Of a stretch of DNA of 64,000 bases, positions 25,191-37,287 are shown one piece after another. Position numbers and translations under genes: made by a program. Origin of the DNA: Amphiduros pacificus (taxonomy: Eukaryota; Annelida; Polychaeta; Phyllodocida; Hesionidae); contig OX439000.1 in the NCBI GenBank assembly GCA_949316495.1, forward strand, positions 66,327,070 through 66,391,069. Direction: 5' to 3'. Positions within the stretch are counted from its first letter, which is position 1. Every line of letters starts with the position of its first letter. Under the pieces are notes generated by a model, which worked only from the letters and a program-made list of their open reading frames with translations, searched no databases and was not told the DNA's origin.

Positions 25191-25210
25191 AATGTGTACT
25201 TGGTCGTCCA

Positions 25211-25216
25211 AATAAA
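25211..25216 (+). terminator. AATAAA, possible polyadenylation signal
   Basis: A canonical hexamer 21 bp after the stop of the 44-codon ORF. In AT-rich DNA this hexamer is frequent by chance, so it is only weak support for a transcript end here. Confidence 0.2.
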
Positions 25217-27500
25217 ACCAATTCGGTCTTTATTAGATTTTCTTATCCATGACCATGTCTTACCGGCTGACTATTGAGTCTATCTCCATGTCAGCATTAG
25301 AGCCCTCTGCGATACCTTTACAAAATAAACTCTCCAGACCTCATAAAGCACTTTGAATATATTTGCAACTGCCAAAGGAATCATCTAAAAAGCTTTCCTG
25401 GATTATAGGTGATATATAATTCTTGGAAAGATATTCCTGGGTACTGTCAGGAGACTGAGAATTAAAGAGGATCTGGGGTGTTTTGGCTAATATTACATAT
25501 ACCCATGATTCTAATATACTTCCAGTTCTTTTGTTGATTTTTCCCCACTAAAATATCCAGCTTTTAGGCAAAGAATAGATAGCATTTATTTTAAGGGCAA
25601 ATATATTACTATGATGATCATTTACTTCCAGACTTTAAAAAAAAAGTTTTATGATTCCAATTATTTTTTTTATCTATCCTTCATTTTGAATAACAGCATC
25701 TTTTGTACATTTTCATAAAAGGAAGTGCATCACACAGGAATTATCGTAAGATGTGTGAGGAGTTTTGCTTTTCTCTATACAGATTTACAAATATCCCTGA
25801 TCTATATATCACTGAGCTAGAGGACAATGCTGCGCTTTGAGCAAATTCACTTGGATGCTAATGGTTTGTGACAGAGATGTGTTGCTAAGAAAGCTGTGAT
25901 TTTAAACCCATTTAGCAGCCTTATTGGGAGAGTGGATAAGGCGAAGGATGGCAACCACCTCTGATCTAACTGTCTCAAACTATCATACCTAAACTGTGTC
26001 AAACCTTGTGTAAACCTGCATAACAGATTTAAGAAAATGGATGTAATATTTCTTTCTACCATCAAAATAAAAAAATAGGATTAAACCATAAGGCTTCCAC
26101 GTTCTTGTGGAGGATTTTCTGATCATAGCAGTAATGGAAATATGCAATTATGAGGCATTATCAACAAAACATGATAAACATTTGGAAGAAAAATTGCATT
26201 AACTATATTTCTTATTTCATTTTGAAGAGGGTTTTGTTGTTATGCCATTATTCCAGCCAAACCCAGTCAGTTGACCCAAATCAGTTGACAAATAATTTCC
26301 TTTTGTCAACAGGTCTTCCCTTGGGTTGACTGGCAGGAGGCTGTGTCAACATACCATTTCCTAACATTCTGAAGTGTAACACAAATGAATAGTTTACAAG
26401 GTGTATTGACAATCACATCAAAAGTGCCTTAATTCAAATAAGCGTAGATGCAAAACCTGGAAATATATAAATATTTGATTTCTAAATAACGCAACACCAA
26501 AACTTTTACAGCACCAAAGTCTCTTGTATAGAAACATGGTGTCCCTGCAGACCAGAGTTGAGGTCGGGGGTCATCATTGTGGACACAGACTCATTTCCGG
26601 TCATGTGACATACTCAATGTAAGTTGATCCAAAGAGAGATCAGATTATTACATCCCCATCAGCAAGGTGTGATCTGGATTATCTACAAACCAGCAGTGAC
26701 CAGAACATGCATGAAACCCAGATATCAACTTTATTTCTGATATTTCCTGGAAAGCATCTGTATCTTTGCTGATTGATTTTAAGACCCTCTTAATGGACGC
26801 TGCATTAAATAAATAAGAACTGATTATATGTGCTCTGTGTCATCCTCTCTTAAGCCCGACCAGTTAAAATGCTGCAATGGCCATGATTAAGGATTAACCA
26901 AATCCTAGCCAAAATGCCTGTCCTCTTTATTTCTGATCTGTTCTTGTCATTTACAATCCATTAATTTAGCTTGCAACAAAGTCACAAAAGCTTTCATTCC
27001 ACTCCGATGAGTTGGTGCAAATGGCAACATGGGTCAAGTGGGGGTTGGAGATTTGACATTTCTGGATTGTTGTCATTATCACAAAATGTATTCTGATTTC
27101 CAGAGGTCCATTTATTTATAAGGTCATCTCAGGTGCAATAAACAGGTCACTTAACATAATGAAATGACTTTTATAAGAGAGGACAATTATATTTTCATAG
27201 CATATTTGCCAGAGATTTGGTATTTGCTGATGGTTCAAATGACCTTTGTGGATAATGCTTCACCACAATATATGAGCATAACAAAAATAATACTTGACCA
27301 TGTTTTCAGGTATAAAATGTTGATGAGAACGTCACTTGTATAGCATTCATTCATTCATTGTCTACTTTAATGATTTAAGTATATATTCATAACTTTCCAA
27401 AATATGTACAAATAAAGCAAGTCACTGAACATGTCAAATAATACCCTCAAAAGTGCAAGCAAATTTTTCTTTAGCATTCATTTTGTGTGACATGTTTACT
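25217..27500. other. Gene-free spacer with one nested hairpin
   Basis: Short open frames only. A nested inverted repeat lies at 26263-26333: inner arms GTTGACAAA/TTTGTCAAC (26284-26292 and 26302-26310), outer arms CCAGTCA with ACCCAA against TTGGGTTGACTGG. No gene, tRNA or splice-flanked exon was recognised. Confidence 0.5.
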
Positions 27501-27501
27501 C

Positions 27502-27840
27502 AAGCATGACATTGTTGACTGTCTGTTTGAAGACATCATGAAGACCCTAACCTTTATGATAAGTGACAAACTTCCATGTTAATTTCTTTCAGTGCTGATT
27601 CATGCCTGATACATTTGCTAAAGAATAAAATTATTGAAAGTGACAAGTTTCAACAAGCATGACATTGTTGATTGTCCATGTTAGAACATATTATGATGTA
27701 TCTCGATACCAAATATGATCTTAATAATAAGTAATAAAAGTCCATGTTAAACTTTTTTGAGTTCTTATTCATGCCTTATGAATTTACCCAAGCATGACAT
27801 TATTGAGTCTTATTGTAAATAAGAGGTATCTGAGACAAAT
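27502..27840. repeat. Three diverged tandem copies, period about 135-155 bp
   Basis: AAGCATGACATTGTTGA-type phrases start near 27502, 27655 and 27790. Each copy also has a TCCATGTTAA or similar phrase and an ATTCATGCCT phrase at matching positions. The copies differ throughout, so this is old. No coding content was seen. Confidence 0.6.
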
Positions 27841-28006
27841 ATATCTAAATATTTTCCCTGAAAAATAAACTACTTCTCAATATATCTACTGATTTCATAA
27901 GAAATATAATCTGGTGTGACATGCCTGCCATGAGTACTTGCATGGTACTCCGCACTTCAGCAAAACATTAATCCTGGCAGAGGTATTTTGGTTGATTTCA
28001 GGGAGA

Positions 28007-28085
28007 CAGTTTGTTTGTATCACAGTTTCATGACCACATATCATTTAAAAACACCAAAATTTCTGTAAAACTGCCTGGGACCAAT
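28007..28085. repeat. Dispersed repeat fragment, copy 1
   Basis: It shares the phrase TTGTTTGTATCACAGTTTCA with 33809-33828, followed in both places by CATAT, an AAACAC phrase, CTGTAAAA and TGCCTG in the same order. These are two diverged members of one unidentified family, 5.8 kb apart in direct orientation. Confidence 0.6.
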
Positions 28086-31000
28086 GTGATTTTATGAATG
28101 CTTTAACTTGTAGAAGTTTCCCTCAACTAATATTTATGTAATTCAATATACTGTCAGGTAATCTTTTATGTAAGGTATATTATTTTATATATGTCAGAAG
28201 AAAGATATATTTCTCCAATAACAAAGTATTTTTGGGTATAAATAGAGTATCTATAGAACAATTATTTACTCCAAACAAAACAGCATGAGTATGAGAAATT
28301 AAAACAAAATGTCATGAGAAATAAGTTTACAGAAGTTTGTGACTTTGAACTCAGCCCAGCTGTAATAAGATGAGGTTTATAAGTTTATATTTGTTAATTT
28401 ATTATTTCAGGTAATCATCCATCAATTACACATCACATTATATAATGAAACATATTTGATGTTGCGTTTTACTAAGGATGCTACATTGTACAATGCAGTA
28501 TTAAAGCTTGAAGATGCAAAATATATGTACCATTTAATGTGTAAGATGTGTTCTTTGTTCCAAACTCGCATATTAAAATGGTGCCTTGCTAAACTGGGTA
28601 TTATCCAAAAATTAATATTTCTGGGTACTGAATTCTAAAGCTGAATTCTCTCTTTTCTGCTTGTCAGCAGATATACATAAAGATAAATCAGCATCTTGTA
28701 GACTTTTAATAACTCAGCAATTGGAGGTGTTCCCTCTTATTGATCAGACCTGGTGTATGTCAAAGATGTTAAAATTCCACTTATCATTTTAAACTCAGAG
28801 TAGATAGGATCTTTCTGACATGGTTGGCATTTATCTGTTGATTAATTGCCAAGATGTCATGTATGGCCACATGATGACCCACCCTGACACCTGGTGGTGA
28901 CTGGTGAGGCAGGAGGCTCCAGACAATATGGCAGGCATGTTGTATAAATTGTTGGCTCAAATACATTATATTGAATATTGCACCTTCACATAAGCATAGA
29001 GCTGGCCAATTTAAACTAAAAGTACTGTATGCATCATCAATCAGTGAACTGATATCACTTATGTGACACGATTCGTCACTTCACACTGCCAGCACTCGCA
29101 CCACATCTGTATGTCTGGCATTCATCATTTGGCTTCCAGAGTAGAAAGTGCCTTTTTAATCCTGTGAAATAATAGGCATCAGTGAGTGTAGGAGTGGTAA
29201 AAACCCCCTTTGGTGCAGCACACTGAGAGATGATATGATGCTATCTGCAGCCAGCATCCATCATCTCTCTACACATTTTATACTACTGCTTAATGTGTAA
29301 ATCAAAATGTTTTATCACATTTTCAAACTTTAGGGTAATTTTTTTCTCATTCTCATTATTTATATAGTACTTTACTGAGCCAAAGGCTATGAGTAAATGC
29401 AGCACTCATCTACAAAGGATATTTCTGCATCATTCATGAATGTGTAACTGACTATTATTTGACACATTGGCCCACAATACACATATCTTGACACATTCAT
29501 TTTTTAGAATGATATTAAACAATTCATTTGATGGAAAGACTTTTCACGTGTTTACATTACCCATGTCATTACTAAATTTCTATTCTAAAATATATGGCTC
29601 AGCAATAAAGAATGTAACAATGTGTTAAATGTGGAAATGGGTAATAAATAATTTACATTTTTCATTGATACTTTAAATAGAACAAGAGACAGACTTGGCT
29701 GAGCATCCGCCCCCTCACTGTATGGACCCTCACAGCACAAAAAAGATTCAGGAGGGATGGTAACAGTCAAGTGAAAGACAGTCCAATCCCAAATATCTCC
29801 TAATTATAAAAAGATGATGCAATGCACCTTCAGATAATTAATTTTTACACTTTTCACAAAGATCTTTTCAACAATATGGTATCAAGAATACCTGGTCCTC
29901 ACCGTTCTATAAAAATAGATTTTTATCAAGCATTTTCTCTGCAGTAATTACGTCCCATGGGCAGATGATCATGATAGTTTCTTAGATATAAGTAAGAGCC
30001 ATTTTTACAGTGAATAAAGGGAACATAATTTTTTTGTCATCTTTTAACAAATTGTGACAAAAAGTATGATTCCATCAAGAAAATTTGCTTAAATTTGAAA
30101 ATAAAATTTAAAAAGTATAATTTCATTTGATATCTCTTGAATTGATTGGATGATAAAGCTGTATACAGTTTTCAAGAATAATACTTTTTTTCAACAATTT
30201 TGTCTACTTTTGATATGTTTCTGCATAGAATTGAGGGGTATCACCTGATGATTTATACCCTTGCGGATGAACATTTTGGTGACAGAATAGACCAACTTGT
30301 CTTGAGTTTTTAACTCACCAATAAATACAGTAACTTTGGCTGGCTGAGGAGAACCCAAGGTGATTGGAAAACTGTTTAAACAAGTGAAACCTGTACACAA
30401 ACGGGGTGATTACTTTTTCACAATTGTTTATGTCTGTATCTTTTTTATTGCTAGCTGACTGAGAAATACTTTGTGATTTTTGTAGATTTCACATAGTTAA
30501 CAGGTACAAGATAACAATTCTATCTTATCAAACTTGATCCTTGTATGCCCCTGTAATGTTTTAGCCATGCACACAATTCCAGCATATCTCTAAATAGCCT
30601 AGTATGTCACCCGACATAAAGACACTTTGCACTATCAAAATCAACCAACAGACAGCCTTTTATTCAATATGAAAGCTTTGAAACTGTTTAACGGTTTCAA
30701 TAGCTGCTATAATTAACTTTTAACGTATTTCAGTTCAGTTTTGGAATTGTTTTCACACACAATTTACTGAGATTACTTTGAAAAAACCTTCCAGAGTGCC
30801 TGTAATAGCCACATTTTGAGAATGATTTGTAAATAGACATCCATCTATAAGAGCAGTCCTCTTGTGGCAGAGAGGCTTTGCTGTTGGGCTGACAAACAAG
30901 AGGTATAAATGAAGCCATTGCCAGACCTGTTGCGGGTGCTAATGGGCCACATAGAAACCACAAATACATTACTCACCACTACTCATCAGATCCAACCCAT

Positions 31001-31474
31001 TTACAAAACCTAATTCAAAACCCCGGTGGTTCCACACGTCTGCCCACAACCTACCCATGTCATATCAGAAGTATTAGTTATACAAGCCCAAACGTATTTA
31101 TTTCCATTCATATTCTTGCTCCACCATGTTTTATTCATGCTATACCCCCGGGGTGGCAAATGCTGGATGTGTTTTCATTAATGTATTGTTTCATAGGCAA
31201 CTCCAAAAAGAGTATAAAGATGTCATACTCCCCACGGAATTCCACATGAAGATATATATATATGTTCAATATACATACATTTTTGTTCATTGAAGTTACT
31301 TTCTGTATTTCTACAAACAGAAAGATCAGCAAAGCTATGTGACTATGGGGAAAATTCTTCAGGCAATAAAATTTTATTTATCATTCCCAAATATGAAATG
31401 CACTGATTTTTGGTCAACAATCTTGTGCTTGCAGATTGCCTGTGTTCCACAAGGTAAACAATTAATGGTTTCAG
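28086..31474. other. Gene-free AT-rich stretch
   Basis: Short open frames only. A possible minus-strand mini-exon at 30319-30371 is treated as a finding, not a gene call. Short TA runs occur (31253-31264). Nothing else was supported. Confidence 0.5.
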
Positions 31475-31632
31475 CCTCATTGTGGATCTCACGCTTTGAG
31501 CCCAACATCCTCCTTGGGGTTTTCCATAAAGGCGCCAGCCAAAGGGTTTCTTTGACAAAATCAGCCAATAAGCTGGGGACCCTAAGGTCGTGGGGGATTA
31601 TCAGCCAATTTTTAGATGTCACATGAGTGGGA
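31475..31632. repeat. Diverged interspersed repeat, copy 1
   Basis: It contains a 28-bp phrase ending CACGCTTTGAGCCC (31476-31503) that recurs exactly at 31911-31938. It is followed by a segment (about 31527-31632) with TTTGACAAAATCAGCCAATA that aligns with 32724-32830. The aligned part keeps GCCA, CAAAATC, GCCA, AAGC and TTAGATGT in order. The family is unknown and no coding frame is convincing across it. The 122-codon minus frame 31374-31742 lies over this repeat. Confidence 0.55.
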
Positions 31633-31910
31633 CCTTTTAGTTTAGAGATAAAAATTATCCATGTCCCCCAATTTTGTACAATTTTACATGTTCTTAAACC
31701 TCCTGTACACTTCTGCATTTTGAGTGGGGATATTTGAGTCATAATATGTAGAAAACTTATAAAAGCAGTTGAATGTCACTCATTACAATTGGCTCAGGGT
31801 ACAATCATGAAGAAGATTAATTAGCCTTAATATAAGATTACTTGGCACAAAGTGTCAAATCATTGCATGAACAGATGGACAGAACAGATGATCAAGATGA
31901 CCTAAATAAC

Positions 31911-31959
31911 CTCATTGTGGATCTCACGCTTTGAGCCCGATGCAGACATTAAATCTTGC
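31911..31959. repeat. Repeat mosaic junction
   Basis: 28 bp identical to 31476-31503 run directly into 22 bp (CGATGCAGACATTAAATC followed by TTGC, 31938-31959) identical to 33041-33062. Two phrases that are separate elsewhere are joined here, so this copy marks either the parental order of the element or a deletion junction. Confidence 0.6.
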
Positions 31960-32699
31960 TTGGCCAAGCAGTAAAATAGACAAAATATATGACTTCATCT
32001 ATTACAAAAATGTTGCCCTCTTCGAGACTGTTCAGTCCATAGATAAAGCAGCTAATATATTGGAAGGATAATAAACTCTTGTTTGTTCCTTTAGAAATTG
32101 CTCTTTATTTGTAATTCATCTTTGTAATTAATATCCTTAATGTTCTTTGTTGAAATTGCTGACTTTGTAGGAAGACTGAATTGTCTCAGACAATAAAAAT
32201 CAAATGTTTGCTTTTTAACTATTGTCTGCAAGTCTTTAATCAGAACACACTTCAAATCAGTAATTTAACTTTTTCAACTTTTATGTTTTTTCTACACATT
32301 TAATGCAGTTACTTTTCTTTCTAGACTTTTAGAGGTGGATAAGTGTGGAGCATTTCCTTGATATCTATAATAATGTGAAGGATATGAAGAACATATTTTT
32401 CCATTGTTCCTTTTTTAGCAAGAAACAATTCTTACATGATAGAGGCAATAATTAAAACCATCACTGTCATGCAATTCAGATTTAGATCTGCTTTAATTCA
32501 AAATATTATGAGGCATATCTTGCTTAATGAAGTAGTATTTGTGAACCTGAAGTCTGGATCAACAAATACATAATTCTAGAAAATCTTAGATAATAGGTTT
32601 GAAAATAGTTATATTCATATTTTTGTGAATAATAAAGACAAAGTTAACACAGAAATGTTCTATACAGTCATAAAGTAAATGCGCAAATCATGTTATGCA

Positions 32700-32830
32700 A
32701 TACCCCAGTCACATTTGCTCCGATTTCAGTAAAGATGCCTGGCCAACGGGATTTTTTGGACAAAATCGGCCAGCAAGCCAGGGCCACAATTGGGCAATTT
32801 TAAGATGTTGTATGGGTCATCGGGAGTTTC
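32700..32830. repeat. Diverged interspersed repeat, copy 2
   Basis: TTTTGGACAAAATCGGCCAG and flanking phrases align with 31527-31632 in direct orientation, with one gap of about 15 bp and many substitutions. This is a second member of the same unidentified family. Confidence 0.55.
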
Positions 32831-33040
32831 AGCTGCAACATAAAAGTTGCCAGCATTTCCATGATGTCTTATCACCAAATATCATCTTAAAGTACAAAGT
32901 CTGTGAGTGTCCTGCAGGCATAACTTAAGTTTATCTTAGGTCTGCCGTTGGCATGATATGGTGGAAAATAGTATTTTTTTCTATATTTTATGTGTAAAAT
33001 ATACAGATGTCTTAAGCAAATCCTACAGACGTCTTTTAGG

Positions 33041-33210
33041 CGATGCAGACATTAAATCTTGCACTTGCCATGCATTGCCCTTTAATAATGTGACCACAGT
33101 TTCGGCATATCTCAGATCGTCGCTGATAAACTACCCGGCACCCGGGAGCCTATGAGGCTGGCCGATTCTTACTTCCCGGCCGGCACCCAGCGCAAGTTTG
33201 ACTGAGGCAT
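33041..33210. repeat. Repeat fragment running into a GC-rich island
   Basis: It begins with the 22-bp phrase shared with 31938-31959. At about 33130-33195 it passes into an unusually GC-rich stretch for this window, with CCCGGG, CCGGCC and GGCCGGCACCC. The island may be part of the same mobile element or a remnant of other origin. No gene was recognised. Confidence 0.45.
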
Positions 33211-33760
33211 AACACATCAGATATAAGTATAATGGCTGTGCTGATCTGTGTTGAAATGAAGACCACTGGGAATGGCCACCAACAAGGAATACACAGAGTC
33301 TGCACTTGTCAATGAAAAACAACCACAACAATGAAAAACAACCACTTGTTCTAGCTTAATTGGTTTGTATACCTTTAAAGCTAGGTCTTAATTGCACTCA
33401 TTTCACAGAGATACAATGCAATTAATAAAAAAACTAATGCAAATAAATGTGCAAGCAGTATAATTAATGCACGCATTAAATTATACTTGTGATGTTTGAA
33501 GACCAATAAAATTCTGAAGTGGAGGTGAAGCTTTCATGGAATCAGATTTTCAAGCACTCTTTTATTTCATGACATAAATGTTTATACCCTAAGCTTATTG
33601 ATAAAATGTTATGTATCTTTGTCTGATGTTTTTTTGTCTATTGGTACAGTCCTGACCCTTACGGACCACAAAAGTGGTCACGTGTTTGTAACCATAAACA
33701 CAATAATCCAGAAATCATCTGATACAAAGGCAAATTGAGCTATTTTGGCCATTAAACTTT

Positions 33761-33816
33761 CAGATAGCTTGTTTCAGATAGCTTGTTTCAGATAGCTTGT
33801 TTCAGATAGCTTGTTT
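33761..33816. repeat. 14-bp unit, four tandem copies
   Basis: CAGATAGCTTGTTT repeated four times exactly (33761, 33775, 33789, 33803). The last copy merges into the dispersed phrase TTGTTTGTATCACAG, so the expansion happened at the edge of the dispersed repeat. Confidence 0.9.
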
Positions 33817-33875
33817 GTATCACAGTTTCACATATTTAAACACACCCCTGACCTCTGTAAAAGTGCCTGTGACAT
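33804..33875. repeat. Dispersed repeat fragment, copy 2
   Basis: Counterpart of 28007-28085, sharing GTATCACAGTTTCA, AAACAC, CTGTAAAA and TGCCTG in order. It abuts the four-copy 14-bp expansion. Confidence 0.6.
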
Positions 33876-36800
33876 GCACAAATTTAAGTTTGTCAGAATG
33901 GCTGTGTATCACTCTAGCTTTATGACAGACAGTACTAACAGCAAGATCTTCACAGTTAAAGCATTCTCAGACATTTCTCTTGTTCCAGAGGGATTTGATT
34001 TTTTTTAAATAATATATATCTTACACCCAAATGACCAGGAAAAAATACTTACTGAAAAACACAAATTTCTATTTCAAAGAATGTTTAAACATGTAAATTG
34101 AAATGATGTTGGCATTTAATAAAAAAAAAGTTAACATGCCATCTCATGATTCACAATTACATTATAATAAGGGTTGAGCACTGGCATATTGTGTTTTGGT
34201 TGATGTGATATTGATCTCAAATGAATCTTGTGGAACATTATCTCTTTTTTGCCAGTGCACTCCTCATTTGTCTTTTGGAAGGCCTGTACACCTCCGTGTA
34301 TGTGTTCCCTCAGGAGATAAATGTTACAAAAGCACATTACTCGTGAAAGAAAGTGGTCTGAACAATGGCAGAGCATTCATGAGTCACACAGGACACCCAT
34401 TTATAGTGTTATTCCTGCTGGACCACCTCCTCCAATAAAGGAGAGTATCTGCCATTTTATCCAAGAAATGGCACAATCAATTATTTTCCTTGTTTATAAA
34501 ACAAGTTGGGGTATTTAGGTACCTGATTACCCTTTCAAATAAGCCAGTGACCTGACCTCCCTGCTGACACGGAAAGGCATTTGGTTTATTACTGGCCAGA
34601 TGATACTGTGTAATCTCAGGTCACCTTTTCAAAATAACCATACACAAAGAATTGTATATAAACAGTAATAAGCATTAAAAGGGTCAATACTTTTGGTGTT
34701 GATATTTCTAGATTAAAGAAATATATTACACAAAAAAATTCCTGGCTCACAGATCAATATATACATGAAGAATAAACAACATACTTATTATCAGAATTGT
34801 CAAGTGACAATTACATTTTTAAATATGTGTAGATTGCATTTCATACAAGTTTTAAATGATTTAAGTTTATGACACTCAACAGCTCTCAGGAATCTGTGAT
34901 TACCTCAGTGTAAAGCTGTTTCAGGAATAAATATCTATTAAATTTTTACCCAAAGATAGCCTGTGTTTGTCTTCACTGTCCTGCACTTGTAAAAAAATAA
35001 ATACAGGCTCATTAATATTGATATAACATACATTTTGAGAGATTGTCAAACTTTTCTCCAGAATGAAACTTGATGCTATGATTTCAAGAATATATATATA
35101 TGTATGTATGTTTTATCTATTCTTGAAAAATTTGCTATCTGCCTTGCATCTAGGGTATCATTTTGCATCAGATTTGGTTGTATCTCAATTTGATTTAGGT
35201 CAGGGATACAAGCAATCAAACCATGATCAATCGTGCTTGAGGTCGTCACTCACTTCTGAAGCACATGCATTATGAATGATAAGAAATTGTTCTTATGCGA
35301 TATTCTTTAGACTATATAAGATATAAAATGAGAGATATTACTTCCAGAAGAGGTTTCTACATTTTCTCTATTTCTAATGTTTATGCTTTAGGCACATATC
35401 TCACCCACCAAAAATATCATTTCCCTGCACAGTTCAAGTCTTGTGCTGGATGTGATCTCTTGAACACCATGTATAAGAGATCGCTTATGAGACAATATTC
35501 TGACATTGTAGCAAGAAAAATGCACCATTTTATTTCAATAAAAAAGCAACATCACACTTGGCAATCACAGCTTAGTTCTGCATGCAGACATGAAACTTTG
35601 CTGCAAACTGTGCATGATAAATAGTTATGAATAGGATGGCATGTAGTTTGTGTCTGCCAGGGTGACACAACCTTATCTATGTCCACGGCCTTCTTCACAT
35701 CTGCCATTTATTATGCTATGTCACTCAGGCGAATGACTTGGGTGTAATGGTGTTTTTTGTGTGTGCCACAAACAGCTGCAGCAGAGCCTTTTAGGGTCAC
35801 TTTCTTCAGACAAGTCTCATCACTGATGAGACAGTCATGTTGAGTCCTTGGTGTAGAAAGGTCAAGTCACAGTGAACTAGTGTATGACAAAAAAGGCATT
35901 ATTTCATTTCATTGTCACTTCTCTTCCTCACACCCAGCTCATGCCCACAACATGATGGGTTGTGTTATATGTTTAGCCTGGTTTCCTTCCCTGTTCTGCC
36001 TTAAACCCATACCATAAAATATGAAATGTGTTGAGCCCTGTCACTTCCCTCCCTCCCCTCCTTGTGCCCACGTCATGTGATTTGAAATATGTTAACACTT
36101 ATCACTTCTCCCTCCATCACCAGTTACCACTTTTTTCCCCACATGAAATATAATATTCTCAATAGTATTGAGATCATTGACAATTATATCATGCAGGAGT
36201 TCATATAAATCAATCAAATTAGAATCAGGGTTATCACCTTACCACTCAGCCTATACTGACGTCATCAGACTTCAGGAATATCAAACATATCAAGAATATC
36301 AAGTGTATGCTAAACCAATAAACACATAATTATGTTGCTGTTTATCACTTAATAGAGACAGTAAGTTTGAGAAACAGACAGTTTACTTAGATAGGATATG
36401 TTACTGATACATGTTCATCGGCATCAAATTCAAGAAAACTTACCAGACATGTCATATTAATTACACCTACTGTAATATTGAATTCAATGTCTAGACAATT
36501 CATTTGATCATTTTTTCCCACAAAAGAATATGAAGCAAGCACATCAACAATAGCCCAGGTTTCTACAGTGTGTAAATGTCATATAGTGCCCTTGGCATGC
36601 AACTCCTAGCAAATTATTATCAACCATATATTGGTAAGATACCTTCAATGTTTATAGTCTTGCATGCAAAGAGCTAGGTGGATGATCTTAGCACTGCAAT
36701 TGAAACTTAACAGAGATCATGTGAAGTGTCACAAGTCTGGGAAAACAAGCGTATTTTATGAAAGATTGTTCCCAAGATATTTGGTGCTGTGATTTAATTT

Positions 36801-37287
36801 TTTGTGAAATATTAAGGATGTTATTGCCCGCCCCTCCTATATATATTGTAAATTGAAAAATATAATTCCCAGATTTTTCCGAAAACTTTCTAAATCAAAT
36901 ATTAACTTTTACTACTAGTTTAAAAAAAGGTAGTATTCTGTGGTATGAATGCGGAACATGATCGTAAGGCAGCCTGAATGACAACCACTGTGGGATTTGG
37001 CATCCTGCTTGGGCAGTTTCTACCATTTCAGAGTTCTGGCCTGGTTGCACAAAATATTTACCAATCTGTCTACGGAGAGATATTTCTTTCCACTTGTGGT
37101 TTGAAGGCTCTGTGCACAAAAAAATCAGTATAGATATGTCTGATACTACTCTTATGATTTGATGGACCATGAATGATATATTCAAAATACATTTTTATGT
37201 TTCAAATTAATTACAAGCTTCCAGTTATGAAAATTTGATTAATTAAAAAATAATCATCAAAATATATGCATCAGAAGTGAACAAAAG
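33876..37287. other. Gene-free AT-rich stretch
   Basis: About 3.4 kb with open frames of 109 codons or fewer, none with recognisable motifs, signal peptides or convincing splice borders. Small TA runs occur near 35090. Nothing further was identified. Confidence 0.5.

Noticed and set aside
31374-31742. A 122-codon minus frame
   Set aside because: It spans a diverged interspersed repeat and shows no similarity to transposon proteins that I can recognise.
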